Position numbers and translations under genes: made by a program
Notes under the pieces: generated by a model
What the model saw: the letters and a program-made list of their open reading frames with translations, nothing else
Told to the model about the DNA's origin: nothing
Database searches by the model: none
In this document: positions 9,201 to 17,594 of the stretch, one piece after another
Layout: every line of letters starts with the position of its first letter
How positions within the stretch are numbered: the stretch's first letter is position 1
Assembly (NCBI GenBank): GCA_910585445.1
Contig: CAJUEK010000006.1
Span: 39,000 to 87,952 of the forward strand
Length of the DNA: 48,953 bases
From: an uncultured Bacteroidales bacterium
GTDB taxonomy: Bacteria > Bacteroidota > Bacteroidia > Bacteroidales > UBA932
Reading direction: 5' to 3'

Positions 9201-10769
9201 TGTTATCCTGCCGTCGAATCCTTCCGCCGACAGCACTCCCTCACCGCTTATGCGGCTGTAGTCATATCCGTACAGATGCAGCCTGCTGATGCTGAGCGAA
9301 TCAATCGTGGCCCTGGCAGGCTTTCCTTCCGAGCCAAGTGACGAGCGTATTCCTGCGTTTAGCGTGACAGGGCCAACAAGACCGGTGCCGACAATCTTTC
9401 CTATGTCGAGGTCTTTTGTCCCGATTGTGCCGGAAAGTCCGATAGGCCTGCCCTTGGCCACAGCATTGTCAAGCCTGAGGTTTCCTCTGAGGCTTCCTAT
9501 CGCAGAGTTTATGTCAGCATTTACGTGAAGCCTGTTCATGGGGCCTTTCGCGCGGGCTTTCACATTGAATGCCGTGCCGGGAGCGAAATGTCCGATGTCA
9601 AGGCTGCCTTCTTTCATCCAGCCGCTTATGAAGTTTCCGAGTCCCCGGCTTGTCACCTGCATGCCGTTTATGGAAGCGTCTATCATGGTGCTGTCTATGG
9701 ACGGAAGTCCCGTCATCCTGCCGCTGACAGTGCCGCTGAAGCCTCCGTCTGCTAAAGATACCGACATGCCGGAGACCGTGAAATCCTTTACTGTTCCGCT
9801 GAAATTTCCGGAGGCAGCCTTCAGCCTGAGCCTGCTGTCTTTGAGCTGTGGGGCAAAATATGCCAGTGTGCGTATGTCCACGGTGCTTTCCATGATTTCA
9901 GCCGTCATGGCCACCTTTCTTATATAATCGGAAAAGTCCTCCACTCCGCTGTAGCTCATGGTGAACAGTGGCAGACGAACTTGTGACCATTTGTCTTTCA
10001 ACTGGAAGTCCTTTACCTCCGTGAGTCCGTTCCCTACTTTTGCACTTCCGGATATCGACTGGCAGGAGTAGCCGCTCTTTTCGCTGAAAGACAGGTTGCG
10101 CAGCACTCCGGACATGACTCCACCCTTGAAAGCGAGTCTCTTTGCCTCAATGTCGATGTCCTTTATGTCAAGGTCATTCCAGTCAATGCCCCCTTCGGTA
10201 TGCGCAGTCTTGTCCGCTCCGTAATTCTTCATGGTGAAGCGGAATCCGCTTATATCCACGTTCCTTATGTTGAATATTTCCTTGTCGCTTTTCTTTTTCT
10301 TGTCGGATTTCTTTATCCTGAATATTCTCGTGAGATTGTTTGTGCTTTCCCCGGACTCGAGCGGGTCATCTTCTATCACAAGATTCATCGTGCCGTTTTT
10401 CACGTATGCCCTGGACAGGCGTATACCTTCTCCGGAGACAAGCCCTTTGAGGGTGAAGTCAGCTGATATGTATTCTGCCGTGAAAAATGTGTCAACCGGA
10501 GCTTTTCCGGGGAATTCCGGGTCTGATGCCGGATTGCGGTCCGTGACCATGACCTGCTTGAGGACAAGTGTGGTGAAAGGCTTGAAATGCAGTTTTTCGA
10601 AACTGATGTCTCCGTCGAGCCTTTCGGACAGTCTTGCGGTGACCTTGCCCGCTATGAATGTCTGGACTGCCGGCGTCTGGAGAGCTATGGCGAGCGCCAG
10701 GACGACAGCAGTGACGGAAACCAGCGTCAGCCAGAATATTTTCAGTGCCTTTTTGATATTTTCCTGCAT
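6141..10769 (-). CDS. tamB: Translocation/assembly module TamB-like protein (DUF490 C-terminus)
   Basis: This is a giant AsmA/TamB-family protein of 1542 residues. It has one N-terminal membrane anchor (residues 11-30) and a very long repetitive beta-rich body typical of the hydrophobic-groove proteins that bridge inner and outer membrane. A TamB/DUF490 C-terminal domain spans roughly 1130-1500 (segments such as GNGTIDLEIAEDVFNINGDY, GGNYRF and FSINIPDLDP). In other bacteria TamB works with an Omp85 partner (TamA) and is implicated in phospholipid transport and outer-membrane protein assembly. No tamA-like gene is in the window. It heads the operon and is divergent from tsaD, a pairing seen in many Bacteroidetes. 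The basic C-terminal tail (GKHGRKKRKT) overlaps the start of rsmI. Confidence 0.9.
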   Translation of the reverse strand: MQENIKKALKIFWLTLVSVTAVVLALAIALQTPAVQTFIAGKVTARLSERLDGDISFEKLHFKPFTTLVLKQVMVTDRNPASDPEFPGKAPVDTFFTAEYISADFTLKGLVSGEGIRLSRAYVKNGTMNLVIEDDPLESGESTNNLTRIFRIKKSDKKKKSDKEIFNIRNVDISGFRFTMKNYGADKTAHTEGGIDWNDLDIKDIDIEAKRLAFKGGVMSGVLRNLSFSEKSGYSCQSISGSAKVGNGLTEVKDFQLKDKWSQVRLPLFTMSYSGVEDFSDYIRKVAMTAEIMESTVDIRTLAYFAPQLKDSRLRLKAASGNFSGTVKDFTVSGMSVSLADGGFSGTVSGRMTGLPSIDSTMIDASINGMQVTSRGLGNFISGWMKEGSLDIGHFAPGTAFNVKARAKGPMNRLHVNADINSAIGSLRGNLRLDNAVAKGRPIGLSGTIGTKDLDIGKIVGTGLVGPVTLNAGIRSSLGSEGKPARATIDSLSISRLHLYGYDYSRISGEGVLSAEGFDGRITCDDPNLNFLFHGQVALSPKSSNAAYKFYANIGHADLRALKIDKRGKSNVRLATHADFRRTGNGDIFGEISIGDIVLVNSSGKHEIGNISLYSQTSNDTYRMRLRSDFAEGTYSGSAPVTRFIKDLRDITLKQELPALFEHPEYDWAGNRYSLDFTFRDTRGLLSFAYPGLYIAEDTRISARISEKGRLTASLNSQRVAMGRQYIKDIAATFSNSDDSFHGVLTSSEIQAATLKLSDNTFRIFADDNHIGAGYSYDNRGELENRGEFIVRGDLSRDADGLALGIDILPSTLHLNSREWRIQPSRLSVRDGSIDISSVELISGEQSVKAYGRASKTQSDTLNLSLNRFDISIVNPLLGSDLGISGAATGSAQLISPLEDKGLLVNMVCDSTHIAGMPAGTVTVLSEWDDVFQRFEVAVRNELGGRRNIDAYGTYTPSIRTLEAQAALNRLPVGYASPLLKDIFSEMEGYVSGNISVSGPMDRLELSSEQTRLEDGMLKIAFTNVPYYADGGFHIDRTGVHFDGIRIRDRFTGTGSVGGSINWENFKNMSFDTRIKVNEIEGINLSEKQGEAFYGNIFGTGNISITGPVSSLLMDIDAVTAKRGELHIPITSAMTSGTSNLLKFTEIPKDIYIDPYEEMVTKMEKKTSGSGDFRLNLHVGASPEVTAFVEIDKASGHVLSGSGNGTIDLEIAEDVFNINGDYTLTGGNYRFVALGLVRRDFVIQDGSTVNFNGDIFDSNLNIEAIYKTKASLSTLIADTTSVATRRTVECGIKITDKISNPRLAFSINIPDLDPIVKSRVESALGTEDKLQKQFLWLLLTNSFMPDEQSGIANNSTMLYSNVTEVMSNQLNNILQKLDIPVDLGLKYQPNERGNDVFDVAVSTQMFNNRVVVNGSVGNRQNTSGSTKADVVGDLDIEIKLDRPGAFRLNIFSHSADQYTNYLDNSQRNGVGLTYQTEFNKLGQFFRHMFSSKSKRQEARQAEEQAIFEGERILMKITQDDDKGKHGRKKRKTVPDTVPVGGK

Positions 10770-10787
10770 TTATAAAGGTCCAACTTG

Positions 10788-10795
10788 CAAAAATA
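10788..10795 (-). promoter_or_regulatory. -7 box upstream of tamB
   Basis: Read on the minus strand this is TATTTTTG, a perfect match to TAnnTTTG, 18 bases before the tamB ATG. No clear -33 TTTG is present at the usual spacing, so the call rests on the -7 box alone. Confidence 0.45.
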
Positions 10796-10818
10796 GCAAA
10801 ATTCTCGGATAAAATCCG

Positions 10819-10826
10819 TATTTTTG
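10819..10826 (+). promoter_or_regulatory. -7 box upstream of tsaD
   Basis: TATTTTTG is a perfect TAnnTTTG match, about 41 bases before the tsaD ATG at 10868. It is divergent to the identical box serving tamB, with 23 bases between the two. The -33 box is weak. Confidence 0.5.
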
Positions 10827-10867
10827 TCGCCGATGCATTAGCATAAAGTGTGCTAAAAATTCATGAA

Positions 10868-11890
10868 ATGGCAGATATTATACTCGGAATAGAATCTTCA
10901 TGCGATGACACCTCTGCGGCTGTCATCAAAGACGGCTACCTGCTCTCGAATGTGCTGGCGAGCCAGGATGTGCACAAGGCATATGGCGGAGTCATACCGG
11001 AACTTGCCTCCAGGGCGCATCAGGTCAATATAGTTCCTGTGGTCAGCGAGGCGATTTCGCGTGCCGGGATAGATGCCTATGAAATCACTGCGATTGCATT
11101 TACGCGCGGTCCCGGGCTCTTGGGTTCGCTGCTTGTGGGGACATCTTTCGCAAAAGGGCTTGCGATGTCAATAGGCAAGCCTCTTGTGGAGGTCAATCAT
11201 CTGCAGGGACATGTGCTCGCTAATTTCATAAAGCAATACGGGGCCGGGAACCGCCAGCCGGAATTCCCGTACCTGTGCCTGCTCGTGTCAGGCGGCAACT
11301 CCCAGATAGTCAAGGTCAACAGTCCGCTGGAATACGAGATTCTCGGCCAGACCATTGACGACGCCGTCGGGGAGGCTTTTGACAAATGCTCTAAAATGAT
11401 GGGGCTGGGCTATCCTGGAGGGCCGGTAGTTGACCGTCTTGCAAAGGAGGGAGACCCGGACAAGTTCAAATTCTCCAAGCCTCATGTGCCTGGGCTGGAC
11501 TACAGTTTCAGCGGCATAAAGACTTCCCTGCTTTATTTTGTGCGTGACAGGATGGCGGAAGACCCGGATTTCATGGAGAAGAACAAGGCGGACATATGCG
11601 CGAGCTTCCAGAAGGCTCTGATAGATATCCTGATGGACAAGCTTATAAAGGCTGCCAAGCAGACCGGGATAAGGCAGATTACAATAGGTGGAGGCGTTTC
11701 CGCCAACAGCGGTCTCCGCACTCGCATAGTGGAGGAGGGCCGCAAGAGGGGCTGGACCACTTTTCTGCCGGAGTTCAAATTCACTACGGACAATGCCGCC
11801 ATGATAGCCATTGCCGGGTGGTTCCATTATATGAACGGGGAACGCACATCCCTTGACGTGGCTCCTGTGTCGCGTCTCGCGGAGTTTTGA
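10868..11890 (+). CDS. tsaD: tRNA N6-threonylcarbamoyladenosine transferase TsaD
   Basis: TsaD transfers the threonylcarbamoyl group to A37 of ANN-decoding tRNAs, working with TsaB and TsaE (not in the window). The ASKHA-fold signature is clear: GIESSCDDTSAA at the N-terminus, ELASRAHQVNI, the metal-binding VNHLQGH, LLVSGGNSQ, and the C-terminal GGGVSANSGLR. The ATG at 10868 gives the standard start MADIILGIESS; an earlier in-frame non-ATG start at 10850 is not needed. The 340-residue length is normal. It leads a plus-strand run of five genes with short gaps, of which the later ones are envelope genes. Confidence 0.97.
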   Translation: MADIILGIESSCDDTSAAVIKDGYLLSNVLASQDVHKAYGGVIPELASRAHQVNIVPVVSEAISRAGIDAYEITAIAFTRGPGLLGSLLVGTSFAKGLAMSIGKPLVEVNHLQGHVLANFIKQYGAGNRQPEFPYLCLLVSGGNSQIVKVNSPLEYEILGQTIDDAVGEAFDKCSKMMGLGYPGGPVVDRLAKEGDPDKFKFSKPHVPGLDYSFSGIKTSLLYFVRDRMAEDPDFMEKNKADICASFQKALIDILMDKLIKAAKQTGIRQITIGGGVSANSGLRTRIVEEGRKRGWTTFLPEFKFTTDNAAMIAIAGWFHYMNGERTSLDVAPVSRLAEF

Positions 11891-11933
11891 TTAACCTTGG
11901 GAAACTTAACCTGATTAACCGGACATATTGCCG

Positions 11934-13463
11934 ATGAAAGAAATAGAGATAACATGCAAATTGGGCTGTGAGCCGTCTGCGGAAGAGATAAAGGCTGCGG
12001 CCGTAAAGGCATTGGGAGTGTCGCCGAAAGTACAGGTGCAGCATAGGATTGTGCGCCGCTCGGTCGATGCGAGGAATGACATACTTTACAGGTATCGCAT
12101 AGAGGTCTTCAAGCCTGGGGAGGTTATGGAGGAATATGCGCTTGAAGAATACAGGGACGTGTCCCAGGCGGAGCCGGTCATAATAATAGGGGCCGGACCT
12201 GCGGGTATGTTCGCGGCTCTGAGGCTTCTGATGAGGGGGCTTAAGCCTGTCATCCTCGAGAGGGGAAAGGACGTGCACAAGCGCAAGTTCGACATGGCTG
12301 CGCTTTCACGTGAGGGTATCGTTGACCCTGATTCCAACTATTGCTTCGGTGAGGGCGGCGCCGGGACTTTTTCCGACGGAAAGCTTTATACCCGCTCTTC
12401 GAAAAGAGGCGACATACGGGAGGTCCTGCACCAGCTGGTGCGATTCGGTGCTGACCCTTCCATACTCATAGACGCGCATCCGCACATAGGCAGCGACAGG
12501 CTTCCCGTTGTTGTTGAGAATATCCGCGAATGCATAACTGGGCATGGCGGGGAATATCATTTCGGAACGCGCGTGACAGATATAGTGAAAAAAGGGGACG
12601 GCAGTTTTGGGGTGACGGCTTCTGACGGGTCCGTATGGGCTTCAAGGAAGGTGATTCTTGCCACAGGCCATTCAGCGAGGGACATATATGAGATGTTCAG
12701 CCGCAAGGGCTGGGAAATCCAGGCCAAGGGTTTTGCTCTCGGCGTGCGCGTGGAGCATCCGCAGTCTCTGATAAACAGGATACAATATCACGGAAAATAC
12801 CAGCCTCACATGCCAACGGCCGAATATTCTTTCGTAACTCAGATTGAGGGCAGGGGGGTGTTCTCGTTCTGCATGTGTCCGGGCGGAATCCTTGTGCCGG
12901 CGGCAACGGCTCCGGGAGAGCTTGTGCTGAACGGCATGTCAAATTCGGCCCGCAACTCCAAGTGGGCGAATTCCGGTGTGGTAGTCTCGGTTGAGCCTGA
13001 GGATCTTCCGGAATATGCCTCATACGGCCCTCTGGCCCTGCTCCAGTTCCAGAAAGATGTGGAGAAGGCCATGTTCGATTATACAGGCTCGCTTAAGGCT
13101 CCGGCCCAGAGGATGATGGATTTCTGCCGCAGGATACCTTCTTCCGGACTTCCTGCGACCTCTTATCATCCGGGTGCTGTCGCGGCTCCTCTTCACGAGC
13201 TGCTTCCTGAGAATGTGTCCCTCAGGCTGAAATATGCTTTCCCTCTGATAGGTAACAAGAAGATGCACGGCTACTATACGAATGAGGCCCTGCTTCTCGG
13301 AGTCGAGTCGAGGACTTCCTCTCCCGTGAGGATACCGCGTGACCCTGATACTCTCGAGCATGTGCAGATTGCCGGGCTGTATCCTTGCGGAGAAGGGGCG
13401 GGATATGCCGGAGGAATCGTGTCTTCTGCGCTTGACGGAATAAACTGTGCTGCAAAAATCTGA
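11934..13463 (+). CDS. FAD-dependent dehydrogenase (COG2509 family)
   Basis: This is an uncharacterised NAD(P)/FAD-dependent oxidoreductase of about 509 residues. After an N-terminal domain of about 80 residues comes the FAD-binding glycine motif IIIGAGPAGMFAA. The long motif with NYCFGEGGAGTFSDGKL at about 135 marks the COG2509 family, and a second FAD contact (GEGAGYAGGIVSSALDG) closes the protein. The reaction is unknown for the family. The start is the ATG at 11934, since the in-frame TTG at 11928 would add only two residues. It lies 43 bases after tsaD and 4 bases before the peptidase gene, so probably in the same transcript. Confidence 0.88.
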   Translation: MKEIEITCKLGCEPSAEEIKAAAVKALGVSPKVQVQHRIVRRSVDARNDILYRYRIEVFKPGEVMEEYALEEYRDVSQAEPVIIIGAGPAGMFAALRLLMRGLKPVILERGKDVHKRKFDMAALSREGIVDPDSNYCFGEGGAGTFSDGKLYTRSSKRGDIREVLHQLVRFGADPSILIDAHPHIGSDRLPVVVENIRECITGHGGEYHFGTRVTDIVKKGDGSFGVTASDGSVWASRKVILATGHSARDIYEMFSRKGWEIQAKGFALGVRVEHPQSLINRIQYHGKYQPHMPTAEYSFVTQIEGRGVFSFCMCPGGILVPAATAPGELVLNGMSNSARNSKWANSGVVVSVEPEDLPEYASYGPLALLQFQKDVEKAMFDYTGSLKAPAQRMMDFCRRIPSSGLPATSYHPGAVAAPLHELLPENVSLRLKYAFPLIGNKKMHGYYTNEALLLGVESRTSSPVRIPRDPDTLEHVQIAGLYPCGEGAGYAGGIVSSALDGINCAAKI

Positions 13464-13467
13464 TGCT

Positions 13468-14727
13468 ATGACCGGAAGTCTTCGTTTGTTTTTCATATGT
13501 CTCGGACTGCTGTCTTTTGTTGGCGACGCATTTGCACAGGCGAATGCATCATGCGGACATGAAATGACCTTGAGGCTTGACTATATATTTTCCGGTACGG
13601 ACAGCACGGCTGACATATCGCTTGACGAGATGTCATGCTTTGACGGCTGGGCGGGACGCAGGCACAATATGGATTCTGTCGCGCTCAGAGGTAACGGACA
13701 GATATGCATGAGGGATAACCGCAGCGGTGAGGTGCTTTACCTGCAGAGTTTTTCGACTCTGTTCCAGGAATGGCAGGCCACGGAGGAAGCGACAAGGGTA
13801 CGACGTTCGTTTGAAAATGTGTTCCTGCTTCCGATGCCTGACGTCCCGGTGACCGTAAGGGTAGAGCTGTACGGTTTCAGGGGAGGCATCTCAGCATCTG
13901 TTGAGCATGAGGTGAACCCCGGAGACATTCTCATACGTCATCTGAAGGGCAGTCCTGCTCCGCACAAGTATCTGCTTCGCAGCGGGTCTGAGGCGGATTG
14001 CATTGATGTTGCCATTGTCGCGGAAGGGTATGCCGCCTCAGAGGCGGAGGTGTTCTATGCGGATGCGGCCGCCGCGATGGAGGCTGTCCTTGCGCATGAG
14101 CCTTTCTGCGGATATCGTGACAGGTTCAATTTCGTTGCGGTGGCACTCCCGTCTGCGGAAAGCGGGGTCAGTGTGCCTCTTGAGGGACAGTGGAAGGATA
14201 CGGCCCTCAGCTCACATTTCAGCACATTCTATTCAGACCGCTACCTTACGACCCTGAGACTGCGCAATCTGCATGACAGGCTATGCGGAATCCCGTATGA
14301 GCATATAATAATTCTCGCCAACACTGATACTTACGGCGGAGGCGGGATATTCAATTCCTATACACTTACCACAGCGCACCATTCCGCGTTCCGTCCTGTC
14401 GTCGTGCATGAGTTCGGCCACAGTTTTGCCGGCCTGGCTGACGAATATTATTATGACGACCAGTTTTCGGAATATTATTTTCAGGATTGTGAGCCGTGGG
14501 AGCAGAACATTACGACCTTTGCGGACTTCTCTTCGAAATGGGAGGATATGCTTCCCGCCGACGGCTCTTCAGATGCCGGTGTGGGAGTCTATGAAGGGGC
14601 AGGGTATCAGTCAAAGGGAGTTTACCGCGCCTGCCCGGACTGCCGTATGAAAACAAATTCCGCCGAAGGATTCTGCCCGGTATGTTGCCGCGCCATTTCC
14701 CGTCTGATTGAATTTTATACTGAGTAG
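13468..14727 (+). CDS. M64-family (IgA peptidase-like) zinc metallopeptidase, secreted
   Basis: The protein has a signal peptide (residues 5-22, ending DAFAQ), an N-terminal beta-rich domain, and a catalytic domain. The catalytic domain has DVAIVAEGYAASE and the zinc motif VVHEFGHSFAGLADEYYY at about residue 310. The HEFGH plus downstream LADE pattern is the hallmark of MEROPS M64, whose founder cleaves IgA in Clostridium; Bacteroidetes members are common and mostly uncharacterised. The C-terminal CPDCRMK and CPVCCR cysteines are also typical. ATG 13468 is preferred over the upstream GTG at 13447 because it starts the signal peptide directly and follows the previous stop by 4 bases. Substrate specificity cannot be inferred. 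Confidence 0.9.
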   Translation: MTGSLRLFFICLGLLSFVGDAFAQANASCGHEMTLRLDYIFSGTDSTADISLDEMSCFDGWAGRRHNMDSVALRGNGQICMRDNRSGEVLYLQSFSTLFQEWQATEEATRVRRSFENVFLLPMPDVPVTVRVELYGFRGGISASVEHEVNPGDILIRHLKGSPAPHKYLLRSGSEADCIDVAIVAEGYAASEAEVFYADAAAAMEAVLAHEPFCGYRDRFNFVAVALPSAESGVSVPLEGQWKDTALSSHFSTFYSDRYLTTLRLRNLHDRLCGIPYEHIIILANTDTYGGGGIFNSYTLTTAHHSAFRPVVVHEFGHSFAGLADEYYYDDQFSEYYFQDCEPWEQNITTFADFSSKWEDMLPADGSSDAGVGVYEGAGYQSKGVYRACPDCRMKTNSAEGFCPVCCRAISRLIEFYTE

Positions 14728-14762
14728 GACACTTACGCTCTTTAATCAGGTGCTGCAGGATT

Positions 14763-16034
14763 ATGAAGAGATTGCTGATTTTCATTGTGCTTATATGTCT
14801 CACCGCGGGAATTTCCAGCGGTGCAAATGCGCATGTGGAGCATGTAAGGTTTTATTTCCGCTTCGGGCACAGCCGGTATGAGCCTGGAATAAGAGACAAT
14901 GACATTGTGATGCGGGAGTTTCTCGAGGAGGTGAGACGTCAGGATAAGGCCGGCAATATCGGACGTATAATAGTCCGGTCATTCACTTCTCCGGACGGAG
15001 TCAGCACCGCGAACCGGCAGCTCAGCATCAACAGGTGCAAGTCCATTGAGGAATATATCGTATCAGAAACAGGAATCAGCCCCTTGCTTGTGGTGGCGGC
15101 TCCGGAAGGCATTGCCTGGGATGAACTCCGCAGGATGGTTGTTGCCGACGCCAGGGTTCCTTTCCGTGACGATGTGCTGAGGATACTTGATGATACACCG
15201 GTGTGGGTATATGATTCTGAGCATCATATAGTCGGAAGCCGCAAGAAAAGCCTTATGGATTTGGAGGGCGGAATTGCTTACCGCTGGATGCGGGAGAATT
15301 TATTCCCTTATCTTCACAGCGCTACAGTCGTGCTTCAATTGAAGGACTCTTCCGCTGCCTACTGGAGTGAGGTCTATGCACGTGCGGAATGTTCGGACAG
15401 CATCTCGTATGCCATGGCTCCTTTTCCCGGTTCTGATGAGACTGCCGGGCACGGACGTTCAGCACGTAAACGCAAGTCCCGATACGATGACAACCTCAGA
15501 TATCCGTTGAGGCGCTTTGCCTTGAAGACCAATCTGGCCTATGCATTGGCTCTTATGCCTTCATTGGAACTGGAATGCCGGATAAGCCGCTACTGGTCTT
15601 TTAATCTCGAAGGTGATGTGGCGTGGTGGAAGAACCGCGAGGGGCACAAATGCTATCAGCTCGCCATGGTAAGTCCGGAAGTGCGTTTCTGGTTCGGCGG
15701 GAATAGCCTCAAGGGCGGCCTGTATGCCGGTGCATTTGCCGGTGCCGGTCTTTATGATTTGGAGAATGTTACGCGCGGCTATCGCGGGGAAGGGCTTATG
15801 GCCGGCCTGTCTTTGGGCTATCTCTGGCCTTTGACGCGCGGCTTTGCCATTGAGACGGGAATCGGAGGCGGATGGATGTCAACCAGATATCAGGAATATG
15901 CCCCTTATGAGGGGCATCATATTTATGTGCGTTCGAGGAAGATGGATTACTATGGTCCGCTGAAATTGAAGGTGGCGTTGGTATGGCGCTTGGGAGGAAT
16001 CGGCGGAAAGCATGAGGGAGGTGCTGCAAGATGA
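14763..16034 (+). CDS. DUF3575 protein with N-terminal OmpA-like domain
   Basis: This 423-residue exported protein has a signal peptide at residues 1-20. It is followed by an OmpA-like peptidoglycan-binding-type domain (about 25-105) with FYFRFGHS, then SFTSPDGVSTANRQLS and an Arg/Cys-containing helix. From about 250 there is a DUF3575 domain (RRFALKTNLAYALAL, then WWKNREGHKCYQLAMVSPE) predicted to form outer-membrane strands. Such proteins are often encoded beside DUF5119 lipoproteins and fimbrillins in Bacteroidales and are thought to help anchor or assemble surface fibres. That role is inferred from context, not demonstrated here. It overlaps the next gene by 4 bases (ATGA). Confidence 0.85.
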   Translation: MKRLLIFIVLICLTAGISSGANAHVEHVRFYFRFGHSRYEPGIRDNDIVMREFLEEVRRQDKAGNIGRIIVRSFTSPDGVSTANRQLSINRCKSIEEYIVSETGISPLLVVAAPEGIAWDELRRMVVADARVPFRDDVLRILDDTPVWVYDSEHHIVGSRKKSLMDLEGGIAYRWMRENLFPYLHSATVVLQLKDSSAAYWSEVYARAECSDSISYAMAPFPGSDETAGHGRSARKRKSRYDDNLRYPLRRFALKTNLAYALALMPSLELECRISRYWSFNLEGDVAWWKNREGHKCYQLAMVSPEVRFWFGGNSLKGGLYAGAFAGAGLYDLENVTRGYRGEGLMAGLSLGYLWPLTRGFAIETGIGGGWMSTRYQEYAPYEGHHIYVRSRKMDYYGPLKLKVALVWRLGGIGGKHEGGAAR

Positions 16035-16996
16035 GGAAGATGCTTTTGTTCTTGTCAGTCATTTCTTTGCTGGTGTCATGCAGGGAAGAGCTGTGCTACA
16101 ATCATTTCGGTTCCGCTGTCATGGAGTTCCGCTGGGATGCTGAACCGGAATCAGGCAATGTCCCCGCCGGCATTACGGCCCTTGTCTATGGCAATGATTC
16201 GGAATTTTCGGGAGAGTCTTATCTTTCTCCGTCCGGAGGCGGTGTCAATTTCGGAAAAAACGGCGTGAAATGCATGCTGTTTTATAATAATGATACTGAG
16301 CGTATAATAATAAGCGGTGAAGCGGACGGGCCGTTTGCTGTCAGGGCCACTTCCACTTATGGGACTCGTGCCGCTCCTGCCGATATCCGGACAAAATTTC
16401 CAGACGACCCTGTGCTGAATCCGCCGGACATGCTCTATTCGGCATTTGTGGATTCCATTCCGGATGTGGGGCAGCATGAGGTTTCTGACCTGCAGGTCAA
16501 GATGCGTCCCATGGTGTGCAGCTATAGGGTCAGATATGAGTTTGAATATGGCGGGCATAGGGTAGTTCTTGCCCGCGGAGCCATCTCAGGCATGGCCAGG
16601 ATGGTCTGCCTGCATGACGGCTCCAGTCCTTCCGAGTGCGCTACATTCGTATATGACTGCGAAGTGTCTGATTCCGGGGTAGCGGCAGACGTTATGTCTT
16701 TCGGAACTCCCGGGTATCCCGTGCCGTCCAGTTATGCCGGTGGCGGCATCCGGAAGGTTGCATGTTCCCATATCCTTAACCTTGAGGTCAAACTTGTAAA
16801 CGGCAAGACCAAGGAATTTTATTTCGACATTACAGACCAGCTTGCAGGCCAGCCCCGCGGAGGGGAAATCGTCGTGTCCGGACTCAGGATAGAAGACAAT
16901 GACAGTTCCGGTGACTCCGGCTTTGATGTCGATTTGGGAGGTTGGGGAGACCATGAAGATATTGACCTTCCCGTCGGAGGGCAGCAGGGGGCTTGA
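16031..16996 (+). CDS. DUF5119 lipoprotein, putative fimbrial accessory component
   Basis: This 321-residue lipoprotein has the lipobox LLVSC, with Cys at residue 17 and the family-typical CREELCYNH right after it. The body is beta-rich (two Ig-like halves), with segments such as YRVRYEFEYGG and VVLARGAISGMA, matching DUF5119. The tail is acidic and Gly/Asp-rich. In Bacteroidales this family sits next to DUF3575 genes and fimbrillins. Here the nearest fimbrillin is 700 bases away on the opposite strand instead of immediately following. It is last in the tsaD-led plus-strand run, and no obvious terminator follows. Confidence 0.82.
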   Translation: MRKMLLFLSVISLLVSCREELCYNHFGSAVMEFRWDAEPESGNVPAGITALVYGNDSEFSGESYLSPSGGGVNFGKNGVKCMLFYNNDTERIIISGEADGPFAVRATSTYGTRAAPADIRTKFPDDPVLNPPDMLYSAFVDSIPDVGQHEVSDLQVKMRPMVCSYRVRYEFEYGGHRVVLARGAISGMARMVCLHDGSSPSECATFVYDCEVSDSGVAADVMSFGTPGYPVPSSYAGGGIRKVACSHILNLEVKLVNGKTKEFYFDITDQLAGQPRGGEIVVSGLRIEDNDSSGDSGFDVDLGGWGDHEDIDLPVGGQQGA

Positions 16997-17144
16997 TAAA
17001 AAGCTCAGTCACCGCTCTTTCCCCGGCTCTCTCCTGCAGGTATCACCTCGGTTCTCTCCCAAGCTACAGCACAAATTTGCAGGCAGGTAAATTCTGCATT
17101 GAGCCAGTACCATGTAGTACCCGGCCAATAACATTTGTCAAAAA

Positions 17145-17220
17145 CGGTTTAAAAAAGCCGCCGGATTTTTACGGAATGCTCTCAAAAAGAAATTCGGTTT
17201 AAGAATCGCCTGGAATTTTT
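17145..17220. repeat. Imperfect direct repeat, about 50-base spacing
   Basis: CGGTTTAA at 17145 and again at 17195 is each followed by a similar A-rich then GCC/GG then ATTTTTAC block. The match breaks down after about 30 bases. Two degenerate copies are seen. Confidence 0.55.
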
Positions 17221-17275
17221 ACCGTTTTACCATTGCAACTTGCCATTCCGTGGCATGAAACATTTTCATAAGAGT

Positions 17276-17406
17276 GACACGTTGTCTGTCCCAACATGGA
17301 AAAAGACGACACGTTGGGAACCAGTTTGCTTTGTAATAAAATGAGTCTTAGTGTATTATGGAATTGCATGATTCCAAGCAGGACAACAAAATGCACGTTG
17401 GGAACC
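17276..17406. repeat. Three copies of a CACGTTG(GGAACC) motif
   Basis: GACACGTTG occurs at 17276-17284. GACACGTTGGGAACC starts at 17308 and GCACGTTGGGAACC at 17393. Spacings of 32 and 85 bases are irregular, so this is not a CRISPR-like array. Confidence 0.6.
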
Positions 17407-17558
17407 TTTGTCTTATGTGGCGTGAAATGATTGATTTATAGTTTGTTCTGAAGAAACGATGCCCTTTTGAGACGCGAGAGGGATGTGTTTCATTGACCTG
17501 TAATGATGACAGATTCGATGATGCCGCTGGAAAATAATAAAAAGAGGATGACTAAAAA

Positions 17559-17594
17559 GTCAGAATAACTCTCTGGGAATTCAATATTTGGGAA
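17559..17594 (+). repeat. 36-base element shared with 48871-48905
   Basis: Aligned with the reverse complement of 48871-48905, about 31 of 36 positions match with one gap, including the run AATATTTGGGAA at the 3' end and GTCAGAA at the 5' end. Both copies are intergenic. Confidence 0.65.

Noticed and set aside
17276..17406. Possible CRISPR-like repeats
   Set aside because: Only three short copies with spacings of 32 and 85 bases, no uniform repeat length, and no cas genes in the window.
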